DNA from: an uncultured Clostridia bacterium
GTDB taxonomy: Bacteria; Bacillota; Clostridia; Christensenellales; UBA1242
NCBI GenBank assembly: GCA_947627545.1
Contig: CANQWK010000004.1
Coordinates: 20,818 to 84,817, forward strand
Reading direction: 5' to 3'
Length of the DNA: 64,000 nucleotides
Every line of letters begins with the position of its first letter. Position 1 is the first letter of the stretch. Position numbers and translations under genes: made by a program. Under the pieces are notes generated by a model. That model ran no database searches. It saw nothing but the letters and a program-made list of their open reading frames with translations, and was not told the origin of the DNA. Shown in pieces: positions 10,701 through 20,284 of the stretch.

Positions 10701-11386
10701 TTATGACCGAAATAAGCCGAACCAAAACTCAAATTAATGCACTTGGCCCAGTTAATATCAACGCACTAGAAGAGTATAAAACGGAAGGTGCAAGATATGA
10801 AGAAATGAATGCTCAAATTGAAGATTTAAAAAAGGCAGAAGAAGACGCAATAACAATCATCCGCGATTTATCAACTGAAATGCTAGAAAAATTTAACACC
10901 GAATTTGCAAAAATTCAAGATAACTTTACAAAGGCCTTTAAAGATTTGTTTGGCGGAGGAAATGCAAGATTAGAAATTCTGCCAAATGAAGACCCTCTTC
11001 AAGCAGGGGTAGAAATAATTGCTCAACCACCAGGGAAAAAATTAGACCACATAACACTTTTAAGTGGTGGCGAAAAAACAATGACAGCAATAGCAATCTT
11101 ATTTGCAATTGTTAAATTAAAACCAATGCCTTTCTGCTTTTTGGACGAAATTGAGGCAGCTTTGGACGATACAAATATTGACCGCTTTACAAATTATTTA
11201 AAATATTTCAGCAATGATACTCAATTTATTGCCATAACTCACAAAAAGGCAACAATGGAGGTTGCAGACTCATTATATGGCGTAACAATGGAAGAAAAAG
11301 GCGTTAGTAAAATTGTTTCTGTAAAACTTAAAGACGCAGTTAAAGTTGCCGAAACAATAGATAAAGCTGAAGATAAAGCATCTTAA
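7763..11386 (+). CDS. smc: chromosome segregation protein SMC
   Basis: [20 protein letters not shown], coiled coils, hinge, [18 protein letters not shown]. Confidence 0.98.
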   Translation: [1207 protein letters not shown]

Positions 11387-11455
11387 CATTTTCAATTTAA
11401 TGTGTAATTAATGTTATAAATACTCAATATGTTGTTATAATTATAAGAGGTAAAA

Positions 11456-12319
11456 ATGGGAATATTTAAAAAGTTTTTTGAAAAATTAAAATATACTTTT
11501 AAGCGAACAGAATTAAATGATGATTTTTATGATGAGTTAGAGGCTCTTCTTGTTTCAAGTGATATGGGTGTTGAAACGGCTTTAGATATCATGGACGAAT
11601 TGCGTGATGTTTGCAAACAAAAACTTATTAAAGATATAGACCATGCTCAAATTCAATTAAAGCAACTTTTAATAGAAAAATTGAATGCGCAAGAAATTAA
11701 ATTTAATTATCCGCTAATAATAACAGTTGTTGGAGTAAATGGCGTAGGTAAAACAACAACAATTGCAAAAATGACAAAATATTTTACTAAAAACAAAAAA
11801 TCGGTTTTGCTTGCAGCAGGGGATACTTTCCGTGCTGCGGCAACCGAACAACTTTCAAATTGGGCAGATAAATTAAAGGTAAAAATTATTAAACAGGGCG
11901 AAGGAGCAGATAGTGCATCGGTTGTTTTCGACGCAATAACAAGCATGAAAGCAAAAAATGTTGATGTGCTTATTGTTGACACAGCGGGCAGGCTTCACAC
12001 AAAAACCAATTTAATGAAAGAACTTGAAAAAATTAATAATGTTGCACGTAGGGAATATTCAAACGCAAACTTTTTAAATTTAATTGTTTTAGATGCGTCA
12101 ATAGGTCAAAATTCAATTGCACAGGTAAAAGCGTTTAAAGATAGCGTTAATATTGACGGCATTGTTTTAACTAAATTAGATGGCACAGCAAAAGGCGGAG
12201 TGGTTTATCCAATAATTAATGACCTAAAAGTTCCAATAATCTTTACTGGTTTTGGTGAAGGAGTAGATGACCTTGCTCCATTTGACGCAAATAGTTTTGT
12301 AGAAAAAATCTTAATGTAA
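11456..12319 (+). CDS. ftsY: signal recognition particle receptor FtsY
   Basis: GVNGVGKTTTIAKM, DTFRAAATEQL, DTAGRLHTKTNLMKEL. Confidence 0.97.
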   Translation: MGIFKKFFEKLKYTFKRTELNDDFYDELEALLVSSDMGVETALDIMDELRDVCKQKLIKDIDHAQIQLKQLLIEKLNAQEIKFNYPLIITVVGVNGVGKTTTIAKMTKYFTKNKKSVLLAAGDTFRAAATEQLSNWADKLKVKIIKQGEGADSASVVFDAITSMKAKNVDVLIVDTAGRLHTKTNLMKELEKINNVARREYSNANFLNLIVLDASIGQNSIAQVKAFKDSVNIDGIVLTKLDGTAKGGVVYPIINDLKVPIIFTGFGEGVDDLAPFDANSFVEKILM

Positions 12320-12340
12320 CTGACAGTTGTCAGTTCTTTT
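12318..12340 (+). terminator. hairpin between ftsY and ylxM (weak terminator/attenuator or RNA stabiliser)
   Basis: AACTGAC-AGTT-GTCAGTT followed by CTTTTG. Confidence 0.5.
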
Positions 12341-12357
12341 GCTTTTTAAAGGATTTT

Positions 12358-12675
12358 ATGAATATTGATGATAGAATAAAAATTGCAGTTTTAACAAAAT
12401 ATTATGGAAATTTGTTAACAGAAAAACAAAAAATGGTTATATCTATGTATGTAGATAATAATCTTTCGCTTGCCGAAACCGGCAAAGAAATGGAAATAAG
12501 CCGCCAAGCGGTTAAGGATTCACTAGATAAAGCGGTGCAAACTTTGCAAGAATATGAAAATAACTTGCATTTTATTGCACGAGATGATAAAATAAAGAAA
12601 TTGCTTGAACAAAAGCCGTTGGCAGAAATATCTTTGTCAACAAAATTGCAAATAATATCTTTATTGGAGGAATAA
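12358..12675 (+). CDS. ylxM: YlxM-type SRP-associated HTH protein
   Basis: LTEKQKMVISMYVDNNLSLAETGKEMEISRQAVKDSL; located between ftsY and ffh. Confidence 0.92.
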   Translation: MNIDDRIKIAVLTKYYGNLLTEKQKMVISMYVDNNLSLAETGKEMEISRQAVKDSLDKAVQTLQEYENNLHFIARDDKIKKLLEQKPLAEISLSTKLQIISLLEE

Positions 12676-14022
12676 ATGGCACTATTTTCAAATTTAGGCG
12701 AAAGATTAAATCATATTTTTAGCAAAATGACAAAGCATGGCAAACTAACCTCATTAGAAATTAAAGAAGCAATGCGTGAAATTCGTGTTGCACTTTTAGA
12801 AGCCGATGTAAACTATGTTGTTGCTAAGGATTTTATTAATAAAGTTAGCGAACTTGCCTTAGGGGAAGATATTTTAAAAAGTTTAACACCAACACAGCAA
12901 GTTATTAAAATTGTAAGGGACCAACTTACCGAATTAATGGGCGGAGAAAATCAAAAACTTAATGTAAGTCCAAAACCACCAACAATAATTATGATGTGCG
13001 GCTTACAAGGTAGCGGTAAAACAACATTATGCGGCAAACTAGCATTAAAATTAAAAAAAGAAGGCAAAAAACCAATCCTTGTTGCGTGCGATATTTATCG
13101 ACCAGCGGCAATTGACCAATTAAAAGTTTTAGGAAAATCAATTCAAATAGAAGTTTTTGAGCGAGGAACAAACAATCCGGTTAAAACATGTAAAGAAGCA
13201 ATTGATTATGCAAATAAATTTGCACTAGACACACTAATAATAGATACAGCAGGACGCTTGCAAATAGACGAAAAGTTAATGGACGAATTAAAAGACATAA
13301 AAAAGGCCATTAATCCAACTGAAATTTTGCTAGTTATTGATGCAATGATAGGGCAGGAAGCGGTATCTGTTTCAAAGGCGTTTAACGATGCTCTTGATGT
13401 TTCTGGTGTAGTTTTAACAAAAATTGATGGTGACACACGCGGTGGCGCAGCTCTTTCAATTCGTTCGGTAATAGGCAAACCTATAAAGTTTGTTGGCGTG
13501 GGAGAAAAACTAACCGACCTAGAACCTTTTTATCCAGATAGAATGGCATCTAGAATTTTAGGTATGGGAGATGTTTTAACACTTATAGATAAAGCTCAAG
13601 AAGCAGTAGATGAAAAAACTGCTAAAGAAATGGAACGAAAATTTAGGGAAAACAGCTTCGACCTAAATGATTATATTGAACAAGTTAATTCATTAAAGAA
13701 AATGGGTGGATTAAAATCTGTTTTATCAATGATGCCAGGCATTGGCGGAAAAATGAAACAACTTGAAAACATGATAGATGAAAAGGCATTAGAGAAAAAT
13801 AAGGCAATCATTCAATCAATGACTGCCAAAGAACGTCAAAATCCAGATATAATAAACGGTAGCAGACGCCAAAGAATAGCAAAGGGTGCAGGTGTTCAGG
13901 TTAGCGATGTAAACAATTTGTTAAAACAATTTAATCAAAGCAAAGAGTTGATGAAAATGATGAAAAACCCTAAGGCGTATGGCGGAAAAATGGCAATGAT
14001 AAAGAAATTAATGGGCGGCTAA
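12676..14022 (+). CDS. ffh: signal recognition particle protein Ffh
   Basis: GLQGSGKTTLCGKLA, DTAGRLQIDE, Met-rich M domain. Confidence 0.98.
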   Translation: MALFSNLGERLNHIFSKMTKHGKLTSLEIKEAMREIRVALLEADVNYVVAKDFINKVSELALGEDILKSLTPTQQVIKIVRDQLTELMGGENQKLNVSPKPPTIIMMCGLQGSGKTTLCGKLALKLKKEGKKPILVACDIYRPAAIDQLKVLGKSIQIEVFERGTNNPVKTCKEAIDYANKFALDTLIIDTAGRLQIDEKLMDELKDIKKAINPTEILLVIDAMIGQEAVSVSKAFNDALDVSGVVLTKIDGDTRGGAALSIRSVIGKPIKFVGVGEKLTDLEPFYPDRMASRILGMGDVLTLIDKAQEAVDEKTAKEMERKFRENSFDLNDYIEQVNSLKKMGGLKSVLSMMPGIGGKMKQLENMIDEKALEKNKAIIQSMTAKERQNPDIINGSRRQRIAKGAGVQVSDVNNLLKQFNQSKELMKMMKNPKAYGGKMAMIKKLMGG

Positions 14023-14040
14023 ATAAAAAACTAAGGTTTA

Positions 14041-14586
14041 TCAAATATTATCATCACTTTTTAAGTAAGAATTTTGATATGCTATAAACATTTTGTTTGA
14101 ATATGTTTTAGAATAATCTTCTTTAAAAATTTTATATATAGGTTTTAAAATTTTTTTCTTAAATTCTTTTTGTTCTTTTTTGTTATTTACAAAATGGTTA
14201 GAAAGATTATTATAAGATATAAAACCATATAAAATAATAGTTTTTACATCAATATTTGTTTGCTTGCTTAAATTCTGAGCATATTTTATAGCTTCCAGTG
14301 AACATAAACGAAAGCATTCTAGGTCAATCAAATCAAGTTCAATAATAGCGCTTTCATTTTTATCTCTTAAATAAGAGTCTATTGTTCTACATTGTAAAAT
14401 GCTGATACGCAAAAAAATAGAATTTTCATCTGATTCAAGCAAATCAAAAAAATTTAAGGATTGATTATTTTGTTCCTCTGTTAAATTTAAAAGTGGATTG
14501 TTATTCAATTCTTCAAAAACATCATCTCTTTCTTCAAAAAAGGATAAAAAATATTTATATAATTCTTTTGATATTAAATTTTCCAT
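14041..14586 (-). CDS. hypothetical protein (181 aa)
   Basis: Minus-strand ORF in a gap between + strand genes, with RBS aaaggg upstream of its ATG. Confidence 0.6.
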   Translation of the reverse strand: MENLISKELYKYFLSFFEERDDVFEELNNNPLLNLTEEQNNQSLNFFDLLESDENSIFLRISILQCRTIDSYLRDKNESAIIELDLIDLECFRLCSLEAIKYAQNLSKQTNIDVKTIILYGFISYNNLSNHFVNNKKEQKEFKKKILKPIYKIFKEDYSKTYSNKMFIAYQNSYLKSDDNI

Positions 14587-14789
14587 AATAACCCTTTATT
14601 TTGTAAATTGCTTTGTACATTGCATCTAGTATATTTATGTTAAGTATATCAATAAATATTAAAATTGTCAATATCTAAATAAATTTTAAAATTTATTAAA
14701 ATTTTTTGCAAAACCCTTTACAAATAAAATTTTATATGCTATAATGTAAAGGTAAATTACTTTACAACTTAAAAATAAAAGGAGAAATT

Positions 14790-15086
14790 ATGGCAGTTAA
14801 AATTAGGTTAACTCGTTTAGGAGATAAAAAATCTCCATTCTATCGTGTTGTTGTGGCTGATGCTCGTGTTGCAAGAGATGGCAAATACATTGAACAATTA
14901 GGCACATACAATCCGCTAAAAAACCCAGCTGAAATTAACATTAACAAAGAGTTGGCAGAAAAATGGTTAAAAAATGGTGCTCAACCAACCGAAACAACCA
15001 AAGCTTTGTTGCAAACAATTGGCGTTTTGGAAGTTAAAGGCAACAGCGTACCTAAAACAAATAATAAGAAAAAGAAAAAAGCATAA
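14790..15086 (+). CDS. rpsP: 30S ribosomal protein S16
   Basis: [26 protein letters not shown]. Confidence 0.98.
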   Translation: MAVKIRLTRLGDKKSPFYRVVVADARVARDGKYIEQLGTYNPLKNPAEININKELAEKWLKNGAQPTETTKALLQTIGVLEVKGNSVPKTNNKKKKKA

Positions 15087-15097
15087 GGAGTTAGTTT

Positions 15098-15328
15098 ATG
15101 CAAAAAATGTTAGAGTACATTGTTAAAAATCTTGTTTCTAACCCTGATGCTGTTGAAATTGAAGAAACAAATCAAGGCAAAAACAAAGTTTTTAAAGTAA
15201 GGGTAGAAAAGAAAGACGTAGGCAATGTTATAGGCAAGGGCGGAAACATTGCAAATGCAATTCGCACACTTGTAAAATCGGTAGGCAATTCTAAGGAAAG
15301 GCTAATTATAAAGTTTGAAGAAAAATAA
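15098..15328 (+). CDS. khpA: KH-domain RNA-binding protein KhpA (YlqC)
   Basis: VGNVIGKGGNIANAIRTLVKS KH motif; between rpsP and rimM. Confidence 0.93.
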   Translation: MQKMLEYIVKNLVSNPDAVEIEETNQGKNKVFKVRVEKKDVGNVIGKGGNIANAIRTLVKSVGNSKERLIIKFEEK

Positions 15329-15349
15329 TTTTTGTTTCAAAAGGTAAAG

Positions 15350-15850
15350 ATGCAAAATTTATTAGAAATAGGCAAAATTGTGCGTACTCACGGCATTAAA
15401 GGTGCGGTAAAAGTTATAAGTTACCTTGATGGCGTGAATTTTTCTATATTTAAAAATGTTTTTATTGGCGAAAAACAACTTCCAGCAAAAATAACAAAAG
15501 TTCAACCACTAAATAATGACGCATTTTCAGTTCAAATTGATGTAATTCCTAATGTAGAAACGGCAGAAAAATTTAAAAATAATTCTGTGTTTATTAATAG
15601 AGAGATGTACCCAGATTTAAAAAATAAAATATATTTAAGCGACCTTATAAATAAGCCTGTTTTAAACGAAAAGGGTAAAGAAATTGGCACTGTGGTTGAT
15701 TATGACGATTACGGTGCAAGCATTGTTTTAACAATTAGGTGCGAAGCAGTTAGTTACCAAATTCCTTTTGTAGAAGAAATTATAACCTATAACGAAGAAT
15801 TAGAAGCATTTATAATTAACCAACAAAAATTTGAAGATTTAAGAATTTAA
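15350..15850 (+). CDS. rimM: ribosome maturation factor RimM (start at 15350 preferred over 15332)
   Basis: IGKIVRTHGIKGAVKV; RBS aaaggtaaag precedes ATG 15350. Confidence 0.93.
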   Translation: MQNLLEIGKIVRTHGIKGAVKVISYLDGVNFSIFKNVFIGEKQLPAKITKVQPLNNDAFSVQIDVIPNVETAEKFKNNSVFINREMYPDLKNKIYLSDLINKPVLNEKGKEIGTVVDYDDYGASIVLTIRCEAVSYQIPFVEEIITYNEELEAFIINQQKFEDLRI

Positions 15851-15970
15851 CAATTATTATTATGGTGTTTTAAATTAGTTATGTTTTAATTAGTTTATAT
15901 TTACTTTTTGCTATTTATATGTTTATATGTTGACGAAGTTATTGCAAAGTTGTCAAAATAAAAGGAAATT

Positions 15971-16654
15971 ATGAAAATTGACATTTTAACTTTATTTCCA
16001 GAAATGTTTGCTCCCTTAAAAGAGAGCATTATTAAACGTGCAGTTGACAGCGGCAAAGTTGAAATCAACATAATTAACATAAGAGATTTTGCAAATCCAC
16101 CACACTATAAATGCGATGACGAACCTTTTGGCGGCGGTGCAGGAATGATTATGATGTGCGAGCCGCTTTTTAAAGCAATTGAAAGCGTAAATCAAGCAAA
16201 TTCTTCAATTTTTTATATGTCGCCACGTGGTAAAGTTTTTAATCAAAATTGTGCCGTAGAGTTATCAAAATTAGAACATATAATTTTAATTTGCGGACAT
16301 TATGAAGGCATTGACCAACGTGTATTAGACTATTTTAAAATTAGCGAACTTTCAATTGGCGATTATGTTTTAACAGGCGGAGAGTTACCTGCGATGGTGG
16401 TTGCCGATGCAGTAATTCGCCTTTTGCCAAATGTAATAACCGCCGAAAGTACAATTGAAGAAAGTTTTTCAAACAACCTTTTAGAGTATAATCAATACAC
16501 TCGCCCAGCCGTGTTTAGAGAAATGTCAGTTCCAGAAGTTTTGTTAAATGGAAATCATAAAAAAATTAAGGAATTTAGAGAACAACAATCAATTGAAATA
16601 ACCAAACGCAACCGCCCAGACTTGTTAAGGAAAAATTCAAAAAACAAAAATTAA
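15971..16654 (+). CDS. trmD: tRNA (guanine37-N1)-methyltransferase
   Basis: MKIDILTLFPEMF, PFGGGAGMIM, SIGDYVLTGGELPAM. Confidence 0.98.
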   Translation: MKIDILTLFPEMFAPLKESIIKRAVDSGKVEINIINIRDFANPPHYKCDDEPFGGGAGMIMMCEPLFKAIESVNQANSSIFYMSPRGKVFNQNCAVELSKLEHIILICGHYEGIDQRVLDYFKISELSIGDYVLTGGELPAMVVADAVIRLLPNVITAESTIEESFSNNLLEYNQYTRPAVFREMSVPEVLLNGNHKKIKEFREQQSIEITKRNRPDLLRKNSKNKN

Positions 16655-16667
16655 ATTAAAACTAAAA

Positions 16668-16711
16668 TTTTAAATAAAAAACTGCAAATTAAAGCAGTTT
16701 TTTATTTAAAA
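16668..16711 (+). terminator. long rho-independent terminator after trmD
   Basis: About 18-bp perfect stem TTTTAAATAAAAAACTGC / GCAGTTTTTTATTTAAAA. Confidence 0.85.
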
Positions 16712-16713
16712 AT

Positions 16714-16751
16714 TTGACAATTATTAGTGTTTATGATATATTTTTAATATG
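16714..16751 (+). promoter_or_regulatory. promoter predicting leaderless mRNA
   Basis: TTGACA-N17-TATATT-N6-ATG; no SD. Confidence 0.6.
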
Positions 16752-17639
16752 AAAGAAGAAATCATTGCCGAAATTTTGAAATATTGGAATACATTTGACA
16801 CCAAAGAAAAAATTGCTCACTTGCAAATGTATGAAAAGATTAATGCAAAACTTCATAATCGCTTAGAAAGGGAAGTTGTTTTTGTTGAACCAAAGAAAAA
16901 AGGAGATTTGTTGACTTTCGGGCAGTATAAAAAAGATGAGCCTGCTTTATTGCGTATAGCCAAAGTTAAAATAGACAAATATGATGCAATCCGCATGCTC
17001 GACACTACTTATCATGAAGGTTACCATGCTTTTGTTCACGATTTCTTAGATAATATAAACGATTTAAAAACTTTTTCAAATTTAACAAAAAATGAGTTTT
17101 TTACAGAATTTAAGCAAAACATACTTATGCTTTTAACTATGTCATGTAAGTATCGAGATTCTAAAGATAAAATTTCTCAATATTTTAAAGATTATTATTA
17201 CGAAGAACAGCTAGTTTATAAAGAAAGTTTAATTTTTATGTTGTATAACATATTAAAATTGAGCAGTAATAAATCGGATATAGAAATATTGTACAAAAAT
17301 TTTAAAATCCTAATTTCACAATATTTTGAACATGAAAAACGAATATCAAAACCCCCAATCTTAATAACAAAAGAAGATATTGAAAGGTCTAAACAAATGT
17401 TGAATGAAGTCGGCGAATTGTTTAGGTTAAATTTAGTTATCAATCTTGATGATAAAAATAATAAAAGACTAATTAAAAGATTTAAAACTGAACAATCACC
17501 AGAAGTTTCAGCAATAAAATATGATGTAATTATTGAATTAATAGAAAATGCGTTGAATAATTTAAAATATCATAAAGATGATAACAAATTCTTGAAATTT
17601 GAATTTGAAAAAACTGCAGAATTAATAAATTTAAAATAG
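16749..17639 (+). CDS. uncharacterised protein with HExxH (putative zincin-like metallopeptidase)
   Basis: TTYHEGYHAFVHDF contains HExxH; no other family recognised. Confidence 0.6.
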   Translation: MKEEIIAEILKYWNTFDTKEKIAHLQMYEKINAKLHNRLEREVVFVEPKKKGDLLTFGQYKKDEPALLRIAKVKIDKYDAIRMLDTTYHEGYHAFVHDFLDNINDLKTFSNLTKNEFFTEFKQNILMLLTMSCKYRDSKDKISQYFKDYYYEEQLVYKESLIFMLYNILKLSSNKSDIEILYKNFKILISQYFEHEKRISKPPILITKEDIERSKQMLNEVGELFRLNLVINLDDKNNKRLIKRFKTEQSPEVSAIKYDVIIELIENALNNLKYHKDDNKFLKFEFEKTAELINLK

Positions 17640-17646
17640 GAGATTT

Positions 17647-18486
17647 ATGATAAATTGGTTTCCAGGGCATATGAACAAAACATTAAAGCAAATGCAAAGT
17701 GATAGCAAACTTTGCGATTGTTTCATTTATGTTTTAGATGCTCGCTGCCCATTAAGTTGCATTAACCCTGAATTTATAAAGGTGGTTAAAGATAAACCCA
17801 TAATTTATGTTTTAAATAAGGCAGATTTAGTAGAAAGAACTGACTTGGTAATTTTTAAGAAATATTTCAATGCACAGGGTAGCGAATGCATTAGCCTTAA
17901 TGCAACAGTTAGTGGTAACTCTAAAATTTTAATTGACACTATAAATAAAATTTTTAAACAACGCATAGAAGCCAACAAACAAAAAGGCGTAAATTTTATA
18001 ACTCGTGCAATGATATTGGGTGTGCCAAATTCAGGCAAATCAACAATTGTTAATAACCTTTGCAATAAAGCAAGGGCAGTAACAGGTAATAAGGCAGGTG
18101 TAACAAAAAGCAAGCAATGGGTTAAGGTTAGCAACAATATTGAATTTATGGATACTCCAGGCGTACTTTTGCCGAATTTTGATGATGAACAAAAGGCATA
18201 TAATCTTGCAATTGTAGGCTCGGTAAAAGACGAAGTTTTAAATTTGGTTGATATTTCTATTCAACTTATTAATCGCCTAAATAATTTAAATGAAAATATT
18301 TTAAAATCTAAATATGGTGTAGAATATAACGAAAATACACAACTAATAAACATGTTACAACAAATTGGGAAAAAGCGTGGTTGCGTTATAAAAGGCGGAG
18401 AAATTGATTTAGAACGCACTTCAAAAATTTTGCTTACAGATTTTAGGTCTGGTAAACTTGGCAAAATTTGTTTAGAAAAAATATAA
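17647..18486 (+). CDS. rbgA: ribosome biogenesis GTPase YlqF/RbgA (circularly permuted)
   Basis: INWFPGHMNKTLKQM, NKADL, GVPNSGKSTIVN, DTPGVLLP. Confidence 0.96.
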   Translation: MINWFPGHMNKTLKQMQSDSKLCDCFIYVLDARCPLSCINPEFIKVVKDKPIIYVLNKADLVERTDLVIFKKYFNAQGSECISLNATVSGNSKILIDTINKIFKQRIEANKQKGVNFITRAMILGVPNSGKSTIVNNLCNKARAVTGNKAGVTKSKQWVKVSNNIEFMDTPGVLLPNFDDEQKAYNLAIVGSVKDEVLNLVDISIQLINRLNNLNENILKSKYGVEYNENTQLINMLQQIGKKRGCVIKGGEIDLERTSKILLTDFRSGKLGKICLEKI

Positions 18487-18631
18487 ATTCACTTTAAAAT
18501 TTTTAGCTATTAAAAAACTTTTTGTTATAGAAATTATAAAAATTTTAATAACAAAAATAATAAACAAAATTTAAAATTTTTAAAAATTAATTTTACAAAT
18601 ATTAAAAAATTAAAAGATTAAAAAGGTAATT

Positions 18632-19321
18632 ATGAACACAAAAACAAAAGCAGAAAAAAGCATAGCAAAATCTAAAATTGACACACAAGCAATTTTTGAA
18701 TATGATAAAAATTTGTTATCTAATAATATAAAAACAATTGCGGGCGTTGATGAAGTTGGGCGAGGTCCGCTAGCAGGTCCGGTTGTAACGGCGTGCGTTA
18801 TTATGCCTTACGATGAAATGATTAATGGAGTTTTTGATAGCAAGCAATTAAGTAAAAAGAAAAGGGAAGAATTAAATCAACAAATTTTAAACAAAGCCCT
18901 TGCAGTATCAATTTCAATGCGAGATAACAACCGAATAGACGAAATTAATATTTTGCAAGCAACCATTGAAAGCATGAAGGAAAGTTTTGAAAAATTAGTT
19001 TTAAAACCTGACCTTTTGCTTATAGATGCAGTTAAATTAAATGTGTGCAAAAATGAAAAATCAATAATTAAAGGCGATGCAACAAGTTATGCAATTGCTT
19101 GTGCGTCAATTGTTGCAAAAGTGTTTAGAGATAAATTAATGGCAGATTATTCAATACAATTTCCGCAATACGATTTTAAAAACAATGTTGGTTATGGCAC
19201 AGCAAAACATTATCAGGTAATTAAAAATTATGGCATAACGCCAATTCATCGCCTTTCATTTTTAAAAGGAATAGTTAACCAAACAGATAAAAACATGCAA
19301 ACAAATATCAATAATAAATAA
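18632..19321 (+). CDS. rnhB: ribonuclease HII
   Basis: IAGVDEVGRGPLAGPVV, DSKQLS, YAIACASIVAKVFRD. Confidence 0.97.
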   Translation: MNTKTKAEKSIAKSKIDTQAIFEYDKNLLSNNIKTIAGVDEVGRGPLAGPVVTACVIMPYDEMINGVFDSKQLSKKKREELNQQILNKALAVSISMRDNNRIDEINILQATIESMKESFEKLVLKPDLLLIDAVKLNVCKNEKSIIKGDATSYAIACASIVAKVFRDKLMADYSIQFPQYDFKNNVGYGTAKHYQVIKNYGITPIHRLSFLKGIVNQTDKNMQTNINNK

Positions 19322-19405
19322 AATCTGCAACTAAAAAATCTTAAAGGAATTCTAAAAAACGCAATATATATTTTAAAATTTAACAAATATTTAAAAGGAT
19401 GTTAA

Positions 19406-19753
19406 ATGGAACACATATTATTTGGTAAAAAGGGCGAAGCGCTGGCAACTACTTATCTTAAAAATAAAGGTTATAAAATAATAGCAAACAATTATAAAAC
19501 AAAAATAGGCGAAATTGATATAATTGCCCAAATTGATAACACTATTGTTTTTGTTGAAGTTAAAACTAGAACATCTAGTGCATTTGGCGACCCACTAGAA
19601 GCTATAAATTATCAAAAACAGCGAAAAATAAGAAATGTTGCAACATATTATTTAAAAAGCAAAGGCTTGCTAGATACAAATTGTCGCTTTGATGCAATTG
19701 CCGTTTTAGGTGATGACGAAGCCAGCATTCGCCATATAGAAAACGCCTTTTAG
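19406..19753 (+). CDS. yraN: YraN family (UPF0102) endonuclease-like protein
   Basis: GKKGEALATTYLKNKGYKI, IGEIDIIAQ, FVEVKTR. Confidence 0.95.
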   Translation: MEHILFGKKGEALATTYLKNKGYKIIANNYKTKIGEIDIIAQIDNTIVFVEVKTRTSSAFGDPLEAINYQKQRKIRNVATYYLKSKGLLDTNCRFDAIAVLGDDEASIRHIENAF

Positions 19754-19884
19754 TTTTAATTTATGATTTTATATTGCCTTTATCAACTATCTTAAGTTTA
19801 AAACTATTTTATTTTTGTAAAATTTTTAACAAATTTTTTAAAAACACTTGCAAATTGTAAAAATATGTGTTAATATAATTAAGT

Positions 19885-19942
19885 TGAATATTGGCGGTCC
19901 GCTGTGGTCCAATCATAAGAACGCTAATTTAGGAGGTATGAA
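19885..19942 (+). ncRNA. candidate L19 leader (ribosomal protein leader upstream of rplS)
   Basis: Structured GC-richer segment attggcggtccgctgtggtccaat...aagaacgctaatttaggagg directly upstream of rplS; ATTGG/CCAAT stem. Confidence 0.55.
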
Positions 19943-20284
19943 ATGACTATTATCGACCAAATCGAGAAAGAGCAAGTTAGAACAGACATCACTCCTTTTA
20001 ATATTGGAGACACTGTGCGTGTTATGTACAAGGTTAAGGAAGGAGATAAAGAGCGTGTTCAAGCCTACGAAGGCGTTGTAATTGCAAAAAAAGGTGCGGG
20101 AGTTAGAGAAAACTTTACTGTTAGACGCATTTCTTTTGGTGTTGGCGTGGAAAGAACATTCCCAATCAACAGCCCAAGAATAGATAAAGTTGTTGTAACA
20201 AGAAAGGGTGCTGTTCGCCGTGCTAAAATTTATTACATTCGCAATCTTTCAGGTAAGGCTGCAAAAGTTAAAGAAGTTAAATAA
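19943..20284 (+). CDS. rplS: 50S ribosomal protein L19
   Basis: [48 protein letters not shown]. Confidence 0.98.
   Translation: MTIIDQIEKEQVRTDITPFNIGDTVRVMYKVKEGDKERVQAYEGVVIAKKGAGVRENFTVRRISFGVGVERTFPINSPRIDKVVVTRKGAVRRAKIYYIRNLSGKAAKVKEVK

Noticed and set aside
18487-18631. AT-rich gap between rbgA and rnhB as possible regulatory RNA
   Set aside because: Nearly pure A/T; apparent complementarity is compositional.
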